A DNA stretch of 64,000 nt. Source: Cupriavidus plantarum (GTDB lineage: Bacteria > Pseudomonadota > Gammaproteobacteria > Burkholderiales > Burkholderiaceae). This document shows, one piece after another, positions 25,525-34,660 of this stretch. Position 1 is the first letter of the stretch. Each line of letters opens with the position of its first letter. Made by a program: the position numbers and the translations under genes. Location: NCBI RefSeq assembly GCF_905397285.1, contig NZ_CAJPUX010000006.1, positions 186,001-250,000 on the forward strand. Reading direction: 5' to 3'. Below the pieces are notes generated by a model that worked only from the letters and a program-made list of their open reading frames with translations, searched no databases and was not told the origin of the DNA.

Positions 25525-26238
25525 TCACTGTTCGGTGGGCTCGGGCTTGTTGCGGCCCAGTTCGACGCCGAGCTGTTTGAGCTTGCGGTAGAGGTGGGTT
25601 CGCTCGAGGCCGGTTTTTTCGGCTACGCGCGTCATGCTGCCGTGTTCGCGCATCAGGTGGTATTCGAAGTAGGCGCGCTCGAAGAGGTCGCGGGCTTCGC
25701 GGAGGGGCATGTCGAACGAGAAGTGCATCTCGGCTTCCGGTACGCGGGTCGCGTTGCCGTTGGCCGTGGCATCGGTCGGCGCTTCAGCCGGGGCCGAAGG
25801 CGATGCGGTGTCGGGCGCTGCCGTCGTGGCGGGCGCGGCGCTGACCGCGGCCGGTGCCGCGCGCGGGCGTTCGATGCCGCGGGCGAGGCCCTGCTCGACG
25901 GCGGACAGCAGCTTCTGCAGCGCGATCGGCTTCTCGAGGAAATTGAGCGCGCCGATCTTCGTCGCCTCGACGGCGGTGTCGATCGTGGCGTGCCCGGACA
26001 TCATGATGACGGGCATCGTGAGGTAGCCCTGCGCCGACCACTCCTTGAGCAGGCTGACGCCATCGGTATCGGGCATCCAGATGTCGAGCAGGACGAGGTC
26101 AGGCGTGCTGCCCGCGCGATACTCGCGTGCCTGTTGCGCGTTCTCAGCCAGTTCGACCACATGGCCTTCGTCGCTCAGGATTTCCGAGAGCAACTCCCGA
26201 ATACCCATTTCGTCATCGACTACGAGGATGGTTGCCAT
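25525..26238 (-). CDS. ntrX: NtrX-like response regulator lacking the AAA+ domain
   Basis: 237 aa. The receiver domain (residues 1-118) has DD at 8-9, phosphoacceptor Asp52 in LLDIWMPD and the conserved Lys in EKPI. An Ala/Pro/Thr-rich linker (about 125-170) replaces the sigma-54 activation domain of classical NtrX. A Fis-type helix-turn-helix follows at the C-terminus (GSMTRVAEKTGLERTHLYRKLKQLG). It is thus a short DNA-binding regulator working with the NtrY kinase encoded 54 bases upstream. This layout is usual for betaproteobacteria and implies sigma-54-independent control. Confidence 0.85.
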   Translation of the reverse strand: MATILVVDDEMGIRELLSEILSDEGHVVELAENAQQAREYRAGSTPDLVLLDIWMPDTDGVSLLKEWSAQGYLTMPVIMMSGHATIDTAVEATKIGALNFLEKPIALQKLLSAVEQGLARGIERPRAAPAAVSAAPATTAAPDTASPSAPAEAPTDATANGNATRVPEAEMHFSFDMPLREARDLFERAYFEYHLMREHGSMTRVAEKTGLERTHLYRKLKQLGVELGRNKPEPTEQ

Positions 26239-26292
26239 ACTTGCCCTCTTAACCCCACCATGGCGCCGCCACGATGAGCGGAACCTGATTGA

Positions 26293-28755
26293 CTATGCCA
26301 GTTTAACGAACAGGATCGAGATCTGTGCTCCGACGATCTCGGCGCCTTCCATGCGGTTCCGCAACTCGATGCGGGCGCCATGTTCGTCAATGATCTTCTT
26401 CACCATCGCAAGCCCAAGGCCAGTGCCCTTGGCTTTGGTGGTCACGTACGGTTCGAACGCGCGACTCAAAATGCGTGGCGCGAAACCCGGTCCGTTGTCC
26501 GCGATGGAGAGCTTGACGGCCTGCCGGTCTTCGCCGGCAGAATCTTTGTATTCTACAGTCTCGGTCCGGAGAGTGATATACGGCGCCGCCCTGCCCGCCG
26601 CGACGTTATCCGCGACCGCATCCTGCGCATTCTGCAACAGGTTGTGGATAACCTGCCGCAGTTGTGTCGGATCGCCCTTTATTTCAGGTAATGCATGACC
26701 CAGCGCCGGATGAATCACGGGGTGTTCGTGCACGGCCGGATCGTCGATGCCGTACAGATGCAGCACCTCTGACACGAGCCCATTTAGCTGCAGCAACTGC
26801 ACCACGGCCGGCGGCGTGCGCGCGTAGTCGCGGAAATCGTCGACCATGCGTTTCATTGCCGCTACCTGGTTAACGATCGTCGCGGCCCCGCGCTTTAGGA
26901 CGTCCGCGTCGGTTTCTGCAAGTTTTGGTGACAATTTCATTTGGAGACGCTCGGCGGACAGCTGGATCGGCGTCAGCGGATTCTTGATCTCGTGCGCCAG
27001 CCGGCGGGCCACCTCGCCCCAGGCGATCGAGCGCTGGGCCGAAATCACGTCGGAAATATCGTCGAAGACGACCACGTAGCCAGGTTCGTCACGATTGGCC
27101 GCGGGCAGCCGCGCGCCGCGCACCAGCAGCGTGAGCGGCTGCTCTTCGTCGCCCTGCGGGAGCTCGATCTGCTTCTGCCAGTGCTGCGCGCCGCCCAGCA
27201 CCTCGCTCGTGTTCTGCTCGGAAAACGCCTGCCGGACGATCTCGCCGAATTCAGCCAGATTTGGAATCTGATCGAAACACTGACCGAGCACGGTCGCGAA
27301 AGGCTGCCGGAAGATGCGTTCCGCGCCGGGGTTCGCGGTCAGCAGCACGAAGCGGCGGTCGAATACGAGCACCCCCGCCGTCAGGTTCTGCAATACGCTT
27401 TCGAGGTACGCCTTCGATTGCTCCAGGGCGGTGCGGTTCTGCTCGACCGCCAGCCGCGCATCGGCAAGCTGACGCGTCATCTGGTTGAACTGCTGCGTGA
27501 GCATGCCGAGTTCGTCGCGGCTCTTGAGCTCGCGCTTCGGCGACAGATCCCCCTCGGCCACTTCCTTGGTCCCCTGCAGCAGCATCAGCAGCGGCCGCGC
27601 GAGCTGCCCACCGAGCAGCAGTGCGAGCATCACGGCGATGAACACGGCCAGGAACAGCGTGAGCGTCAGCGTGCCGATATACATCTTGCGCAGGCCCGTG
27701 CGGCCCAGCGCCTTCTCCTGATACTCCTGATAGGCGCGCTGGACTTCGTCCGCATTGCGGGCGAGCGCGGCCGGTACAGGCTGGATGACCTGCAGATAGC
27801 GCTCCTCGCGCAAGGTGTCGCCGACGAGCCCGAAGCCCGCGGGCGGCGCATCCTCGGGCCGCCGTTCGACCGACAGCCCCGAACCGGCCCACTTGTCGCG
27901 TGTGGGTCCGAGCGCGACGCGCGGCGGCCGCTGCGCGGCCGTGCCGCTCGCGCCGTTGACCTGTGTCCCGGAGGCATCCTGCTGCTGCACCGGCGCGACG
28001 CCGAGCGGAATGATCACGCGTACCCGATACAGCGGCGTCCCTTCGACGTGACGGGTCCCCGCACTGGCCGGCTCGGTTCCGCCTTCCACAGACGCGTACC
28101 CGCCCGCGAGACGCGCCTGCTCCGCCAGCGCACCGGACGGCAGGTCCGGCACCAGCGACGCATAGCTGCTCGATGCGGTGGCCAGCACGCGGCCGTTGCC
28201 GGTGAAGATCGCGGCCTCCTGCACGCCGTACTGCTCGCGCAGACGGTTGAGCTGGAGCGACGTGGCCATGCCCGACGAGCCCGTGAGCTGATCGGCCATC
28301 GACCGCGCGCGGCTCTGCACGTCGCTGAGCGTGCTGTCGATGGTGGTGCGGCCCAGATTCAGCCCCGCTTCGAGCGCGGTTTCCACGCGCACGTCGAACC
28401 ACGATTCGATACTGCGCGAGACGAACTGCAGGGAGACGAGGTAGATCAGCACGCCGGGCAGCACCCCCACCACGCCAAAGAACACGGCGAGCTTGGTCAT
28501 CAGCCGGGTGCCGAACTTCCCCCGGCGATAGCGCAGCCACAGCGTGAAGGCGAGCGCGCCGATCGTCAGGATCAGCAGCACCCCGACGACGAGGTTGATC
28601 TTGAACAGCAGCGTGAAATAGCGATCGAAGAACTCGGTGTTGGCCGACGCGCCAGCCAGCAGCCCCACGAGCACGAGCGCGAGAAAGACGATGATGCTTG
28701 CCACGATGCGATACAGCACGCGGCGGAACTTGCTATCCCAGAGACTCCCCTTCAT
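26293..28755 (-). CDS. ntrY: NtrY-like sensor histidine kinase
   Basis: 820 aa. Membrane helices lie near residues 12-35, 45-70, 85-110 and 365-385, with a large periplasmic region of about 250 residues between the last two. Then come HAMP (about 385-440), PAS (about 455-545), HisKA (HEIKNPLTPIQLSAERL, phospho-His at about 588) and HATPase with NLLQNAQDAV, DNGPGF and GTGLGL. It phosphorylates NtrX in response to nitrogen or redox cues in related bacteria. The gene starts four bases inside the DUF4390 gene. Confidence 0.9.
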   Translation of the reverse strand: MKGSLWDSKFRRVLYRIVASIIVFLALVLVGLLAGASANTEFFDRYFTLLFKINLVVGVLLILTIGALAFTLWLRYRRGKFGTRLMTKLAVFFGVVGVLPGVLIYLVSLQFVSRSIESWFDVRVETALEAGLNLGRTTIDSTLSDVQSRARSMADQLTGSSGMATSLQLNRLREQYGVQEAAIFTGNGRVLATASSSYASLVPDLPSGALAEQARLAGGYASVEGGTEPASAGTRHVEGTPLYRVRVIIPLGVAPVQQQDASGTQVNGASGTAAQRPPRVALGPTRDKWAGSGLSVERRPEDAPPAGFGLVGDTLREERYLQVIQPVPAALARNADEVQRAYQEYQEKALGRTGLRKMYIGTLTLTLFLAVFIAVMLALLLGGQLARPLLMLLQGTKEVAEGDLSPKRELKSRDELGMLTQQFNQMTRQLADARLAVEQNRTALEQSKAYLESVLQNLTAGVLVFDRRFVLLTANPGAERIFRQPFATVLGQCFDQIPNLAEFGEIVRQAFSEQNTSEVLGGAQHWQKQIELPQGDEEQPLTLLVRGARLPAANRDEPGYVVVFDDISDVISAQRSIAWGEVARRLAHEIKNPLTPIQLSAERLQMKLSPKLAETDADVLKRGAATIVNQVAAMKRMVDDFRDYARTPPAVVQLLQLNGLVSEVLHLYGIDDPAVHEHPVIHPALGHALPEIKGDPTQLRQVIHNLLQNAQDAVADNVAAGRAAPYITLRTETVEYKDSAGEDRQAVKLSIADNGPGFAPRILSRAFEPYVTTKAKGTGLGLAMVKKIIDEHGARIELRNRMEGAEIVGAQISILFVKLA

Positions 28756-29675
28756 GGCTGGCTCGCGGACGGCTGGACGAGCTGGCTCGGGGACAGCACG
28801 GTGGAGACGGTTTGGGAGAACGGCGTGCGCGCATCGCTATTGCTGGCCGCCGGCGCGGAGGCCGACGCCGGCACCGAGGCGGGCGCCGGAGACGAGCCCG
28901 GCGATGGCGAAGACGGCAGCGAAGCCGGGGGCACCGAAGAGGCGGGAGGCGAGGCCGGTGGCGAAAGCGGCGGCGATGGCGGCGCGATGGGCACTACCGG
29001 CTGCGCCTCCGGATTCGTCGGCACGGTGTAGTTGAAATGCCGCCATTCGGACGACAGGTTCCACTCGCGCGTGTTCACCGCATTGATCTGGAACGGCTTG
29101 GGCAATTGCGACAGGTCGAGACGCATGCGCACCTGCGCCTGATAGGTTTCGCCCGGCTTCACGGCATTGCGTTCGAACACGCGCCATCCACGCACCTGCT
29201 GGATGAACTGCAGCGCGCTCTTGAGCCGCGTGAACGGCAATTGCAGGCCGCCGGTGGAGACGCGGTACTGGCGCGTCAGCGGCTGGTAGGACAGGCGCAC
29301 GCTGCGCGTGGTGTTGACGGGCTTGTCGTCGAACCAGTACCAGCGAGGCCGCGTGAGCTGGAACTCGACGACGAAGTACAACGAGATGCCCTTGTGGAGC
29401 GCATCCTCGAGTGCCGGGGGCAGATCGAAATCGAATGACGCGGCGAGGTCGAAGCCGCCGTCCTGGTATTCGATGCGATTCTCGGTGGTTTCGATCAGCT
29501 GCGCATCGCCACGACCGGGATGGCACAGCAGGGCGAGCAGCAGCATCGTCGCCACGAGCCACCAGCGCAGGGCCTGCGCACACGTGGCCGTGGCGGCCTC
29601 CCCCGCTCTCGCGGAAAGCTCGCGCGCTGCGTCGCCATGGGCACGGAGGACGGACAAGCGCGGCGAGCTCGGCAT
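28752..29675 (-). CDS. DUF4390 protein upstream of ntrY
   Basis: 307 aa. A hydrophobic segment at about residues 38-58 (WWLVATMLLLALLCHPG) acts as signal peptide or anchor. The DUF4390 domain follows (about 60-225; WYWFDDKPVN, SLQ-type beta strands, RGWRVFERN). The last 80 residues are Pro/Ser/Ala-rich and disordered. The family has no established function but is regularly encoded between rsmB and ntrYX in Burkholderiales. Overlap with ntrY by ATGA suggests cotranscription and a link to envelope sensing. Confidence 0.85.
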   Translation of the reverse strand: MPSSPRLSVLRAHGDAARELSARAGEAATATCAQALRWWLVATMLLLALLCHPGRGDAQLIETTENRIEYQDGGFDLAASFDFDLPPALEDALHKGISLYFVVEFQLTRPRWYWFDDKPVNTTRSVRLSYQPLTRQYRVSTGGLQLPFTRLKSALQFIQQVRGWRVFERNAVKPGETYQAQVRMRLDLSQLPKPFQINAVNTREWNLSSEWRHFNYTVPTNPEAQPVVPIAPPSPPLSPPASPPASSVPPASLPSSPSPGSSPAPASVPASASAPAASNSDARTPFSQTVSTVLSPSQLVQPSASQP

Positions 29676-29684
29676 CGGTCTGGG

Positions 29685-31073
29685 TCAGGCGCGTTTCTGG
29701 AAGCGGGCGTAGTAGAAGCCATCGTGATCCGATGGCAGGCTTGCCTCGCCGGCAGCCGTCGCGGTATCCACCGCGGTGCCGCCGACCGGTTCAGGCGCCT
29801 TCACGCCGGGCAGCAGTTGCCCCGGCGCCTGCAATCGTATCGCATCTGGTAGCTGCGCACCAAACCAGAGCGCCTGCTCTTCACCCTCCGTTGGGAAAAT
29901 CGAACAGGTTACATAGACGAGAATGCCGCCAGGCTTGAGCAGGGGCCAAAGCTGCGAAACGATGCGACGTTGCTCGTTGACGAGCTTGCCGATATCTGAT
30001 TCGCGCCGCAGCCAGCGAATATCGGGATGCCGGCGCACGATGCCCGACGCGGAACATGGCACATCCGCGAGAATGCGATCGAACGGCTGGCCATCCCACC
30101 AGTCCTTCGGACGGCTCGCATCGCCGGTGATGACGTTGGCCTGCTGACCGAGCCGGGCAAGGTTGTCGTGGATGCGCGCGACGCGCTGACCGTCGCTCTC
30201 CACGGCCGTCAGGTCGATATCGGCGAGCTCCAGCAGATGGCCCGTCTTGCCGCCGGGCGCCGCGCAGGCGTCGAGCACGCGCATGCCATCGGAGACCTCG
30301 AGCAACTGCGCGGCCAGCTGCGCGCCCGCGTCCTGCACCGACACGTCGCCTTCCGCAAACCCGGGAATCTGCGAGACGGGAAACGCGCGCACGAGCCGCA
30401 CGGCCTGCGGGCCTACCTGCACCCCGGCGAGCCCCGCATTGGCGAGGCGCGTCAGATAATCCCTGACCGTGCCGCGCGCGGTGTTCACGCGCAACGTCAT
30501 CGGCGGCCGCGCATTGACGCCCGCCGCAAGCGACGACCATTGATCGGGATACGCGTCGCGCAGCATGCGGAGCCACCAGTCCGGCAGGTTCCAGCGCGCT
30601 TCGTCCTCCTGCGCGATGCGCGCGAGCAAGGGCTTGCGCTCGCGCAGGAATCGGCGCAGGACCGCGTTGACAAGGCCCCGCGCGTGCGCGGTCTTGGGTT
30701 CTGAGGCCGCCGCGCTCACAGCCTGGTCCACTACCGTGAAATTGCTGTAGCCGCGGCCCGGCTGATCGGCATCGGCCTGCTCGCCATCGAGCAGCAGCGC
30801 GAGCGCGACGGCTAGCAGCGAATCGACGAGCGCGCCGGGCGGCCGCGTCACGAGGTGGGTGACCAGCGCGCGCGTGGCACCGAACTGGCGCATCGTGCGA
30901 TAGGCAAGATCCTGAATGGCGCCGCGCGTGGCGGCATCGCGCACACGGTCGAGCCGCAGGTGCGCGGCGGCCTCGTCGATGGCCTGCGGCAAGGCGGTGC
31001 CTTCGTTGACGCCGCGTACCGCGGCAGCGGCGCCAAGCATCTGGAAGGCGAGTGAATCAGGTTGCAGGCGCAT
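29685..31073 (-). CDS. rsmB: 16S rRNA (cytosine-967-C5)-methyltransferase
   Basis: 462 aa from the ATG at 31073; 26 residues upstream in frame do not fit the family. An N-terminal NusB-like RNA-binding domain (about 10-165) precedes the SAM-dependent methyltransferase domain. That domain holds the SAM loop DACAAPGGKTGHLLE, motif IV PCSASGIVRRHPDIRW and the nucleophile-bearing TCSIFPTEGE. It methylates C967 of 16S rRNA. It is first of the rsmB-DUF4390-ntrY-ntrX series. Confidence 0.93.
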   Translation of the reverse strand: MRLQPDSLAFQMLGAAAAVRGVNEGTALPQAIDEAAAHLRLDRVRDAATRGAIQDLAYRTMRQFGATRALVTHLVTRPPGALVDSLLAVALALLLDGEQADADQPGRGYSNFTVVDQAVSAAASEPKTAHARGLVNAVLRRFLRERKPLLARIAQEDEARWNLPDWWLRMLRDAYPDQWSSLAAGVNARPPMTLRVNTARGTVRDYLTRLANAGLAGVQVGPQAVRLVRAFPVSQIPGFAEGDVSVQDAGAQLAAQLLEVSDGMRVLDACAAPGGKTGHLLELADIDLTAVESDGQRVARIHDNLARLGQQANVITGDASRPKDWWDGQPFDRILADVPCSASGIVRRHPDIRWLRRESDIGKLVNEQRRIVSQLWPLLKPGGILVYVTCSIFPTEGEEQALWFGAQLPDAIRLQAPGQLLPGVKAPEPVGGTAVDTATAAGEASLPSDHDGFYYARFQKRA

Positions 31074-31239
31074 ACGAACGAAAACTCTGAAAAGCGAAAT
31101 CCCGGCGACATCTCGGCGAGATCGGGGTGAAAGCGGAGGGCCCGGTGGCAAAAAGCCCGCCGGTCCGAAGGAACACGGCGGGCAGTTTACCCGTTGGCGT
31201 GCATGCGCCGGATTTTACGCCCCGGAAGCGGGGCTGGCA

Positions 31240-32100
31240 TCAGGCGGGGTAGCTCCCCGTCTGCGCCATCTGCATCAGGCGCGCGATGCGCTCTTCCGTC
31301 GCCGGGTGCGTCGAGAACAGATTGGCGATGCCGCCGCCGGCCAGCGGGTTCATGATCATCATCTGCGCGGTGGCCGGATGTTCCTCGGCCGCCTGGAACG
31401 GAATGCCCTGCGCATAGCGATGGATCTTGTCGAGCGCGCTCGCGAGTGCCTGCGGATCGCCGCTGATCTCGGCACCGCCACGGTCCGCCTCGAACTCGCG
31501 TGCGCGCGAGATCGCCATCTGGATCAGCGATGCGGCCAGCGGCGCGAGAATCGCCACCGCGATGCTGGCGATCGGGTTGGTACGGTTGCCGTGCTCGTCG
31601 CGGCCGCCGAAGAACATCGCCATGTTGGCGAGCGCGGAAATCGCGCCGGCCATCGTCGCGGCGATGGTGGACGTCAGGATGTCGCGGTGACGCACGTGCG
31701 CGAGCTCATGCGCCATCACGCCGCGCAGTTCGCGGTCGGACAGTACGCGCAGGATGCCCGTCGTGGCGGCCACAGCGGCGTTCTCGGGATTGCGGCCCGT
31801 GGCGAACGCATTGGGGGCGTCCTCGTTGATCAGGTACACGCGCGGCATCGGCAAACCCGCGCGTTGCGCGAGGTCCTGCACCATGCCGTAGAACTGCGGG
31901 GCGGTGCTCGCGTCGACTTCCTGCGCGTTGTACATGCGCAGGACCATCTTGTCCGAAAACCAGTACGAGAAGAAGTTCATCCCCAGCGCGATCAGCAGCG
32001 CCATCATCATGCCGCTGCGTCCGCCGATCATGCCGCCGATGACGATGAACAGCGCCGTGATGGCGGCCATCAGCATGAAGGTCTTGACCCAGTTGAACAT
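31240..32100 (-). CDS. htpX: HtpX membrane zinc protease
   Basis: 286 aa M48B metalloprotease of the inner membrane, involved in quality control of membrane proteins. Two N-terminal helices (about 8-28 and 30-50) and two further helices near 150-200 are visible. The zinc motif HELAH (131-135) and third ligand Glu in REFEADRGG are intact. The MFNWVK start is canonical; the ATG nine codons upstream is not. Confidence 0.95.
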   Translation of the reverse strand: MFNWVKTFMLMAAITALFIVIGGMIGGRSGMMMALLIALGMNFFSYWFSDKMVLRMYNAQEVDASTAPQFYGMVQDLAQRAGLPMPRVYLINEDAPNAFATGRNPENAAVAATTGILRVLSDRELRGVMAHELAHVRHRDILTSTIAATMAGAISALANMAMFFGGRDEHGNRTNPIASIAVAILAPLAASLIQMAISRAREFEADRGGAEISGDPQALASALDKIHRYAQGIPFQAAEEHPATAQMMIMNPLAGGGIANLFSTHPATEERIARLMQMAQTGSYPA

Positions 32101-32208
32101 GGCAGTGAGCTCCGTGGAAATCGTCAACGCGTCAATTACGCGTTCCCCCGTTAGATAGGGTCAGACGCCGGGAAATTCAATGTTCCTTGCAGGGTTTTAC
32201 GCGTCCGC

Positions 32209-32889
32209 TTAGCGGGGCAGCAGCGCGAGACGCGCGCCCAGGCCGATAAAGGCGGCTCCCACGACGCGATCGAGCCAGCACTTGAGACGTGGCGCCTCGC
32301 TGACGCGCCGGGTGAGGGTGCCCGCGAGCCAGGCGACGAGCGTGTTCCAGATTGTGCTCATGACGATCATGATCGCGCCGAGCACGAGGAACGCCGCCGC
32401 CTGATGCCCGGCTTTCGGGTCCACGAACTGCGGGAAGAACGACAGGAAGAACAGGATGACCTTCGGGTTCAGCACGTTGGTCAGGAAGCCCTGCATGAAC
32501 AGCGCGCGCATGCTGCGAGCGTCCCGTGCGCGGCTGGCGCCGGCCGTCGCGGGTGCCGGGTGCTCCGCCGCGCGTTGGGCGAGATTGGCCCGATTGGCGC
32601 GAAATGTGGCCGCGATCATGCGCAGGCCGAGCCAGCACAGATAGGCAGCGCCGGCGTACTGGATGATGGAGAACGCCAGCGGTGACGCGGCCAGCAGCGC
32701 GGTGAGCCCGAAGGCCGTCGCCAGGGCATGCACGCAGCAGCCGGCGCTGACACCGAGCGACGACATCACCCCGGCCGCGCGGCCTTGCGCGACGCTGCGG
32801 CCGACGATATAGGCGGTATCCGGGCCGGGCGTGACATTGAGCAGGAATACCGCGCCGACGAAGAGCGGCAGGTCAGTGATGCCGAGCAT
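32209..32889 (-). CDS. LysE/RhtB-family amino-acid exporter
   Basis: 226 aa, six membrane helices. The family signature near the N-terminus is NVTPGPDTAYIVGRSVAQGRAAG, with an internal LNPKVILFFLSFFPQF. It exports amino acids or related metabolites; homoserine/threonine-type substrates are typical but not proven. It lies alone between htpX and fmt, 86 bases from the fmt stop. Confidence 0.88.
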   Translation of the reverse strand: MLGITDLPLFVGAVFLLNVTPGPDTAYIVGRSVAQGRAAGVMSSLGVSAGCCVHALATAFGLTALLAASPLAFSIIQYAGAAYLCWLGLRMIAATFRANRANLAQRAAEHPAPATAGASRARDARSMRALFMQGFLTNVLNPKVILFFLSFFPQFVDPKAGHQAAAFLVLGAIMIVMSTIWNTLVAWLAGTLTRRVSEAPRLKCWLDRVVGAAFIGLGARLALLPR

Positions 32890-32975
32890 GATGAAGGCTA
32901 CATGTGGGCCATGAAGGTGCGTCCGGCGATTATGTCCCGCCCGCGAGCGGGTGGCGCCGGGTTAGGCGGAACCCT

Positions 32976-33980
32976 CTAGGCGTGCGCAGGCAGCGCGCAG
33001 CGCGTGCCGGGCACAAGGGGCATCGCCTGCAGGAACTGCTGCGCGGGCTGGCGGCGGCCGCCGGGCTTCTGTAGCTCCGTCACCTGGAGCGCGGTGCCAT
33101 CGCCGCAGGCGATGATCACGCCCGCCGCGTCGGCGGAGAGCACCGTACCGGGGGGATGCGGCGACGGCGACTCGCCCGCGGCAAGCGGCACGGCCTGCCA
33201 GCACTTGATCACGGTGTCGCCCACCTGCACCGTGGCGCCGGGGAACGGGTTGAACGCGCGCACCTGTTGCGCCAGCGCGGCCGCTGGCCGTGTGAGATCG
33301 AGCGGCGCCTCGTCCTTGCCGATCTTCTCGGCGTAGGTAATGCCTTCCTCGGGCTGCGGCGTCGCGGTGAGCGCGCGTCCCGCGGCGAGTTCGCGCAGGG
33401 CATCCACGATCAGGCGGCCACCCATCGCGGCCAGCGCGTCGTGCAGCGTGCCCGTCGTGTCCAGCGGCCCGATCGCCACGGTGTCGCTCGACAGCATCGC
33501 GCCCGTGTCGAGGCCTTCGTCCATCTGCATCAGCGTGATGCCCGTCTCCGCATCGCCTGCCTCGATCGCACGATGGATCGGCGCGGCGCCACGCCAGCGC
33601 GGCAGCAAGGACGCATGAATATTGAGGCAGCCGTATCGCGGCAGCGCCAGCACCTCGGCCGGCAGGATCAGGCCATAGGCGGCCACGACCATGACGTCGG
33701 GCGCGATCGCCGCGAGGGTATTCACCGCGGCGCCCGCTTCTTCGGGGTACTTGCCCTGACGGCGGAGCGAACGCGGCTGCAGGACAGGTCCAAGCTGGTG
33801 GGCCACGGCGAACTGCTTGACCGGGCTCGCCTGCAACTGCATGCCCCGGCCGGCGGGACGATCGGGCTGGGTCAGCACGGCCACCACCGGAAAGCCGGCG
33901 GCATGGATCGCCTCGAGGGCGACGCGTGCGAATTCGGGCGTGCCCGCAAAGGCAACGCGCAGGGGCTGGGTCTGAGTCAT
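32976..33980 (-). CDS. fmt: Methionyl-tRNA formyltransferase
   Basis: 334 aa. It has the Rossmann-type formyltransferase domain with RVAFAGTPEFARVAL at the start and the substrate loop SLLPRWRGAAPIHRAI. The C-terminal OB-fold domain is also present (LDLTRPAAALAQQVRAFNPFPGA). It formylates initiator Met-tRNA with 10-formyl-THF. It is downstream of def by 11 bases, the usual def-fmt operon. Confidence 0.96.
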   Translation of the reverse strand: MTQTQPLRVAFAGTPEFARVALEAIHAAGFPVVAVLTQPDRPAGRGMQLQASPVKQFAVAHQLGPVLQPRSLRRQGKYPEEAGAAVNTLAAIAPDVMVVAAYGLILPAEVLALPRYGCLNIHASLLPRWRGAAPIHRAIEAGDAETGITLMQMDEGLDTGAMLSSDTVAIGPLDTTGTLHDALAAMGGRLIVDALRELAAGRALTATPQPEEGITYAEKIGKDEAPLDLTRPAAALAQQVRAFNPFPGATVQVGDTVIKCWQAVPLAAGESPSPHPPGTVLSADAAGVIIACGDGTALQVTELQKPGGRRQPAQQFLQAMPLVPGTRCALPAHA

Positions 33981-33991
33981 GCGGCCGGCGC

Positions 33992-34498
33992 TCACATCCG
34001 CGCGCGTCCGCGCTTCTGGAGCTTGGACTTGATGCGGTTGAGCTTGAGCGGCGACAGGTACTCGACGAAAACCTTGCCCTTCAGGTGGTCCATCTCGTGC
34101 TGTATACATACAGCGAGCAGTTCGTCCGCATCGAGTTCGAAGGTTTCGCCCTTCTCGTTCAGCGCGCGCACGCGCACGCGGTCCGGCCGCTCCACGCGGT
34201 CGTAGACCTCGGGCACCGACAGGCAGCCCTCTTCCCAGACCTTGCGGTTATCGCTGGCCCAGACGATCTCCGGATTGATGAAGACCTGGAGCGCATCGCG
34301 CGTCTCCGACAGGTCGATGACGATCACCTGCTCGTGCACGTCCACCTGCGTCGCGGCGAGGCCGATACCGGGGGCCTCGTACATGGTTTCGGCCATGTCT
34401 TTCACGAGCTGGCGGATGCGATCGTCTACCACTGCGACGGGCTTTGCCACGATGTGGAGACGGGGATCGGGGTAGGTCAGGATGTCCAGTTTTGCCAT
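33992..34498 (-). CDS. def: Peptide deformylase
   Basis: 168 aa type-I deformylase. All three motifs are intact: GIGLAATQ, EGCLS with the metal-ligand Cys, and QHEMDHL with two His ligands and catalytic Glu. It removes the formyl group from nascent proteins. The start at 34498 (MAKLDIL) is canonical. First gene of def-fmt, divergent from the LysM gene. Confidence 0.97.
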   Translation of the reverse strand: MAKLDILTYPDPRLHIVAKPVAVVDDRIRQLVKDMAETMYEAPGIGLAATQVDVHEQVIVIDLSETRDALQVFINPEIVWASDNRKVWEEGCLSVPEVYDRVERPDRVRVRALNEKGETFELDADELLAVCIQHEMDHLKGKVFVEYLSPLKLNRIKSKLQKRGRARM

Positions 34499-34660
34499 GA
34501 TGCTCGGGCGCAACGCCAGCTGCGTGCAACGGAGCCGTCGCGTTGCGGCGACGGATGTTTCCATGCAGAATCGGGGCGCTAGTACAAAAATTCAAGGCGC
34601 GCCGCAGCAGGCACGCTCTATCCAGGGTCAATCCGGTCGTCACGCCGACCGGTCAGGAAA

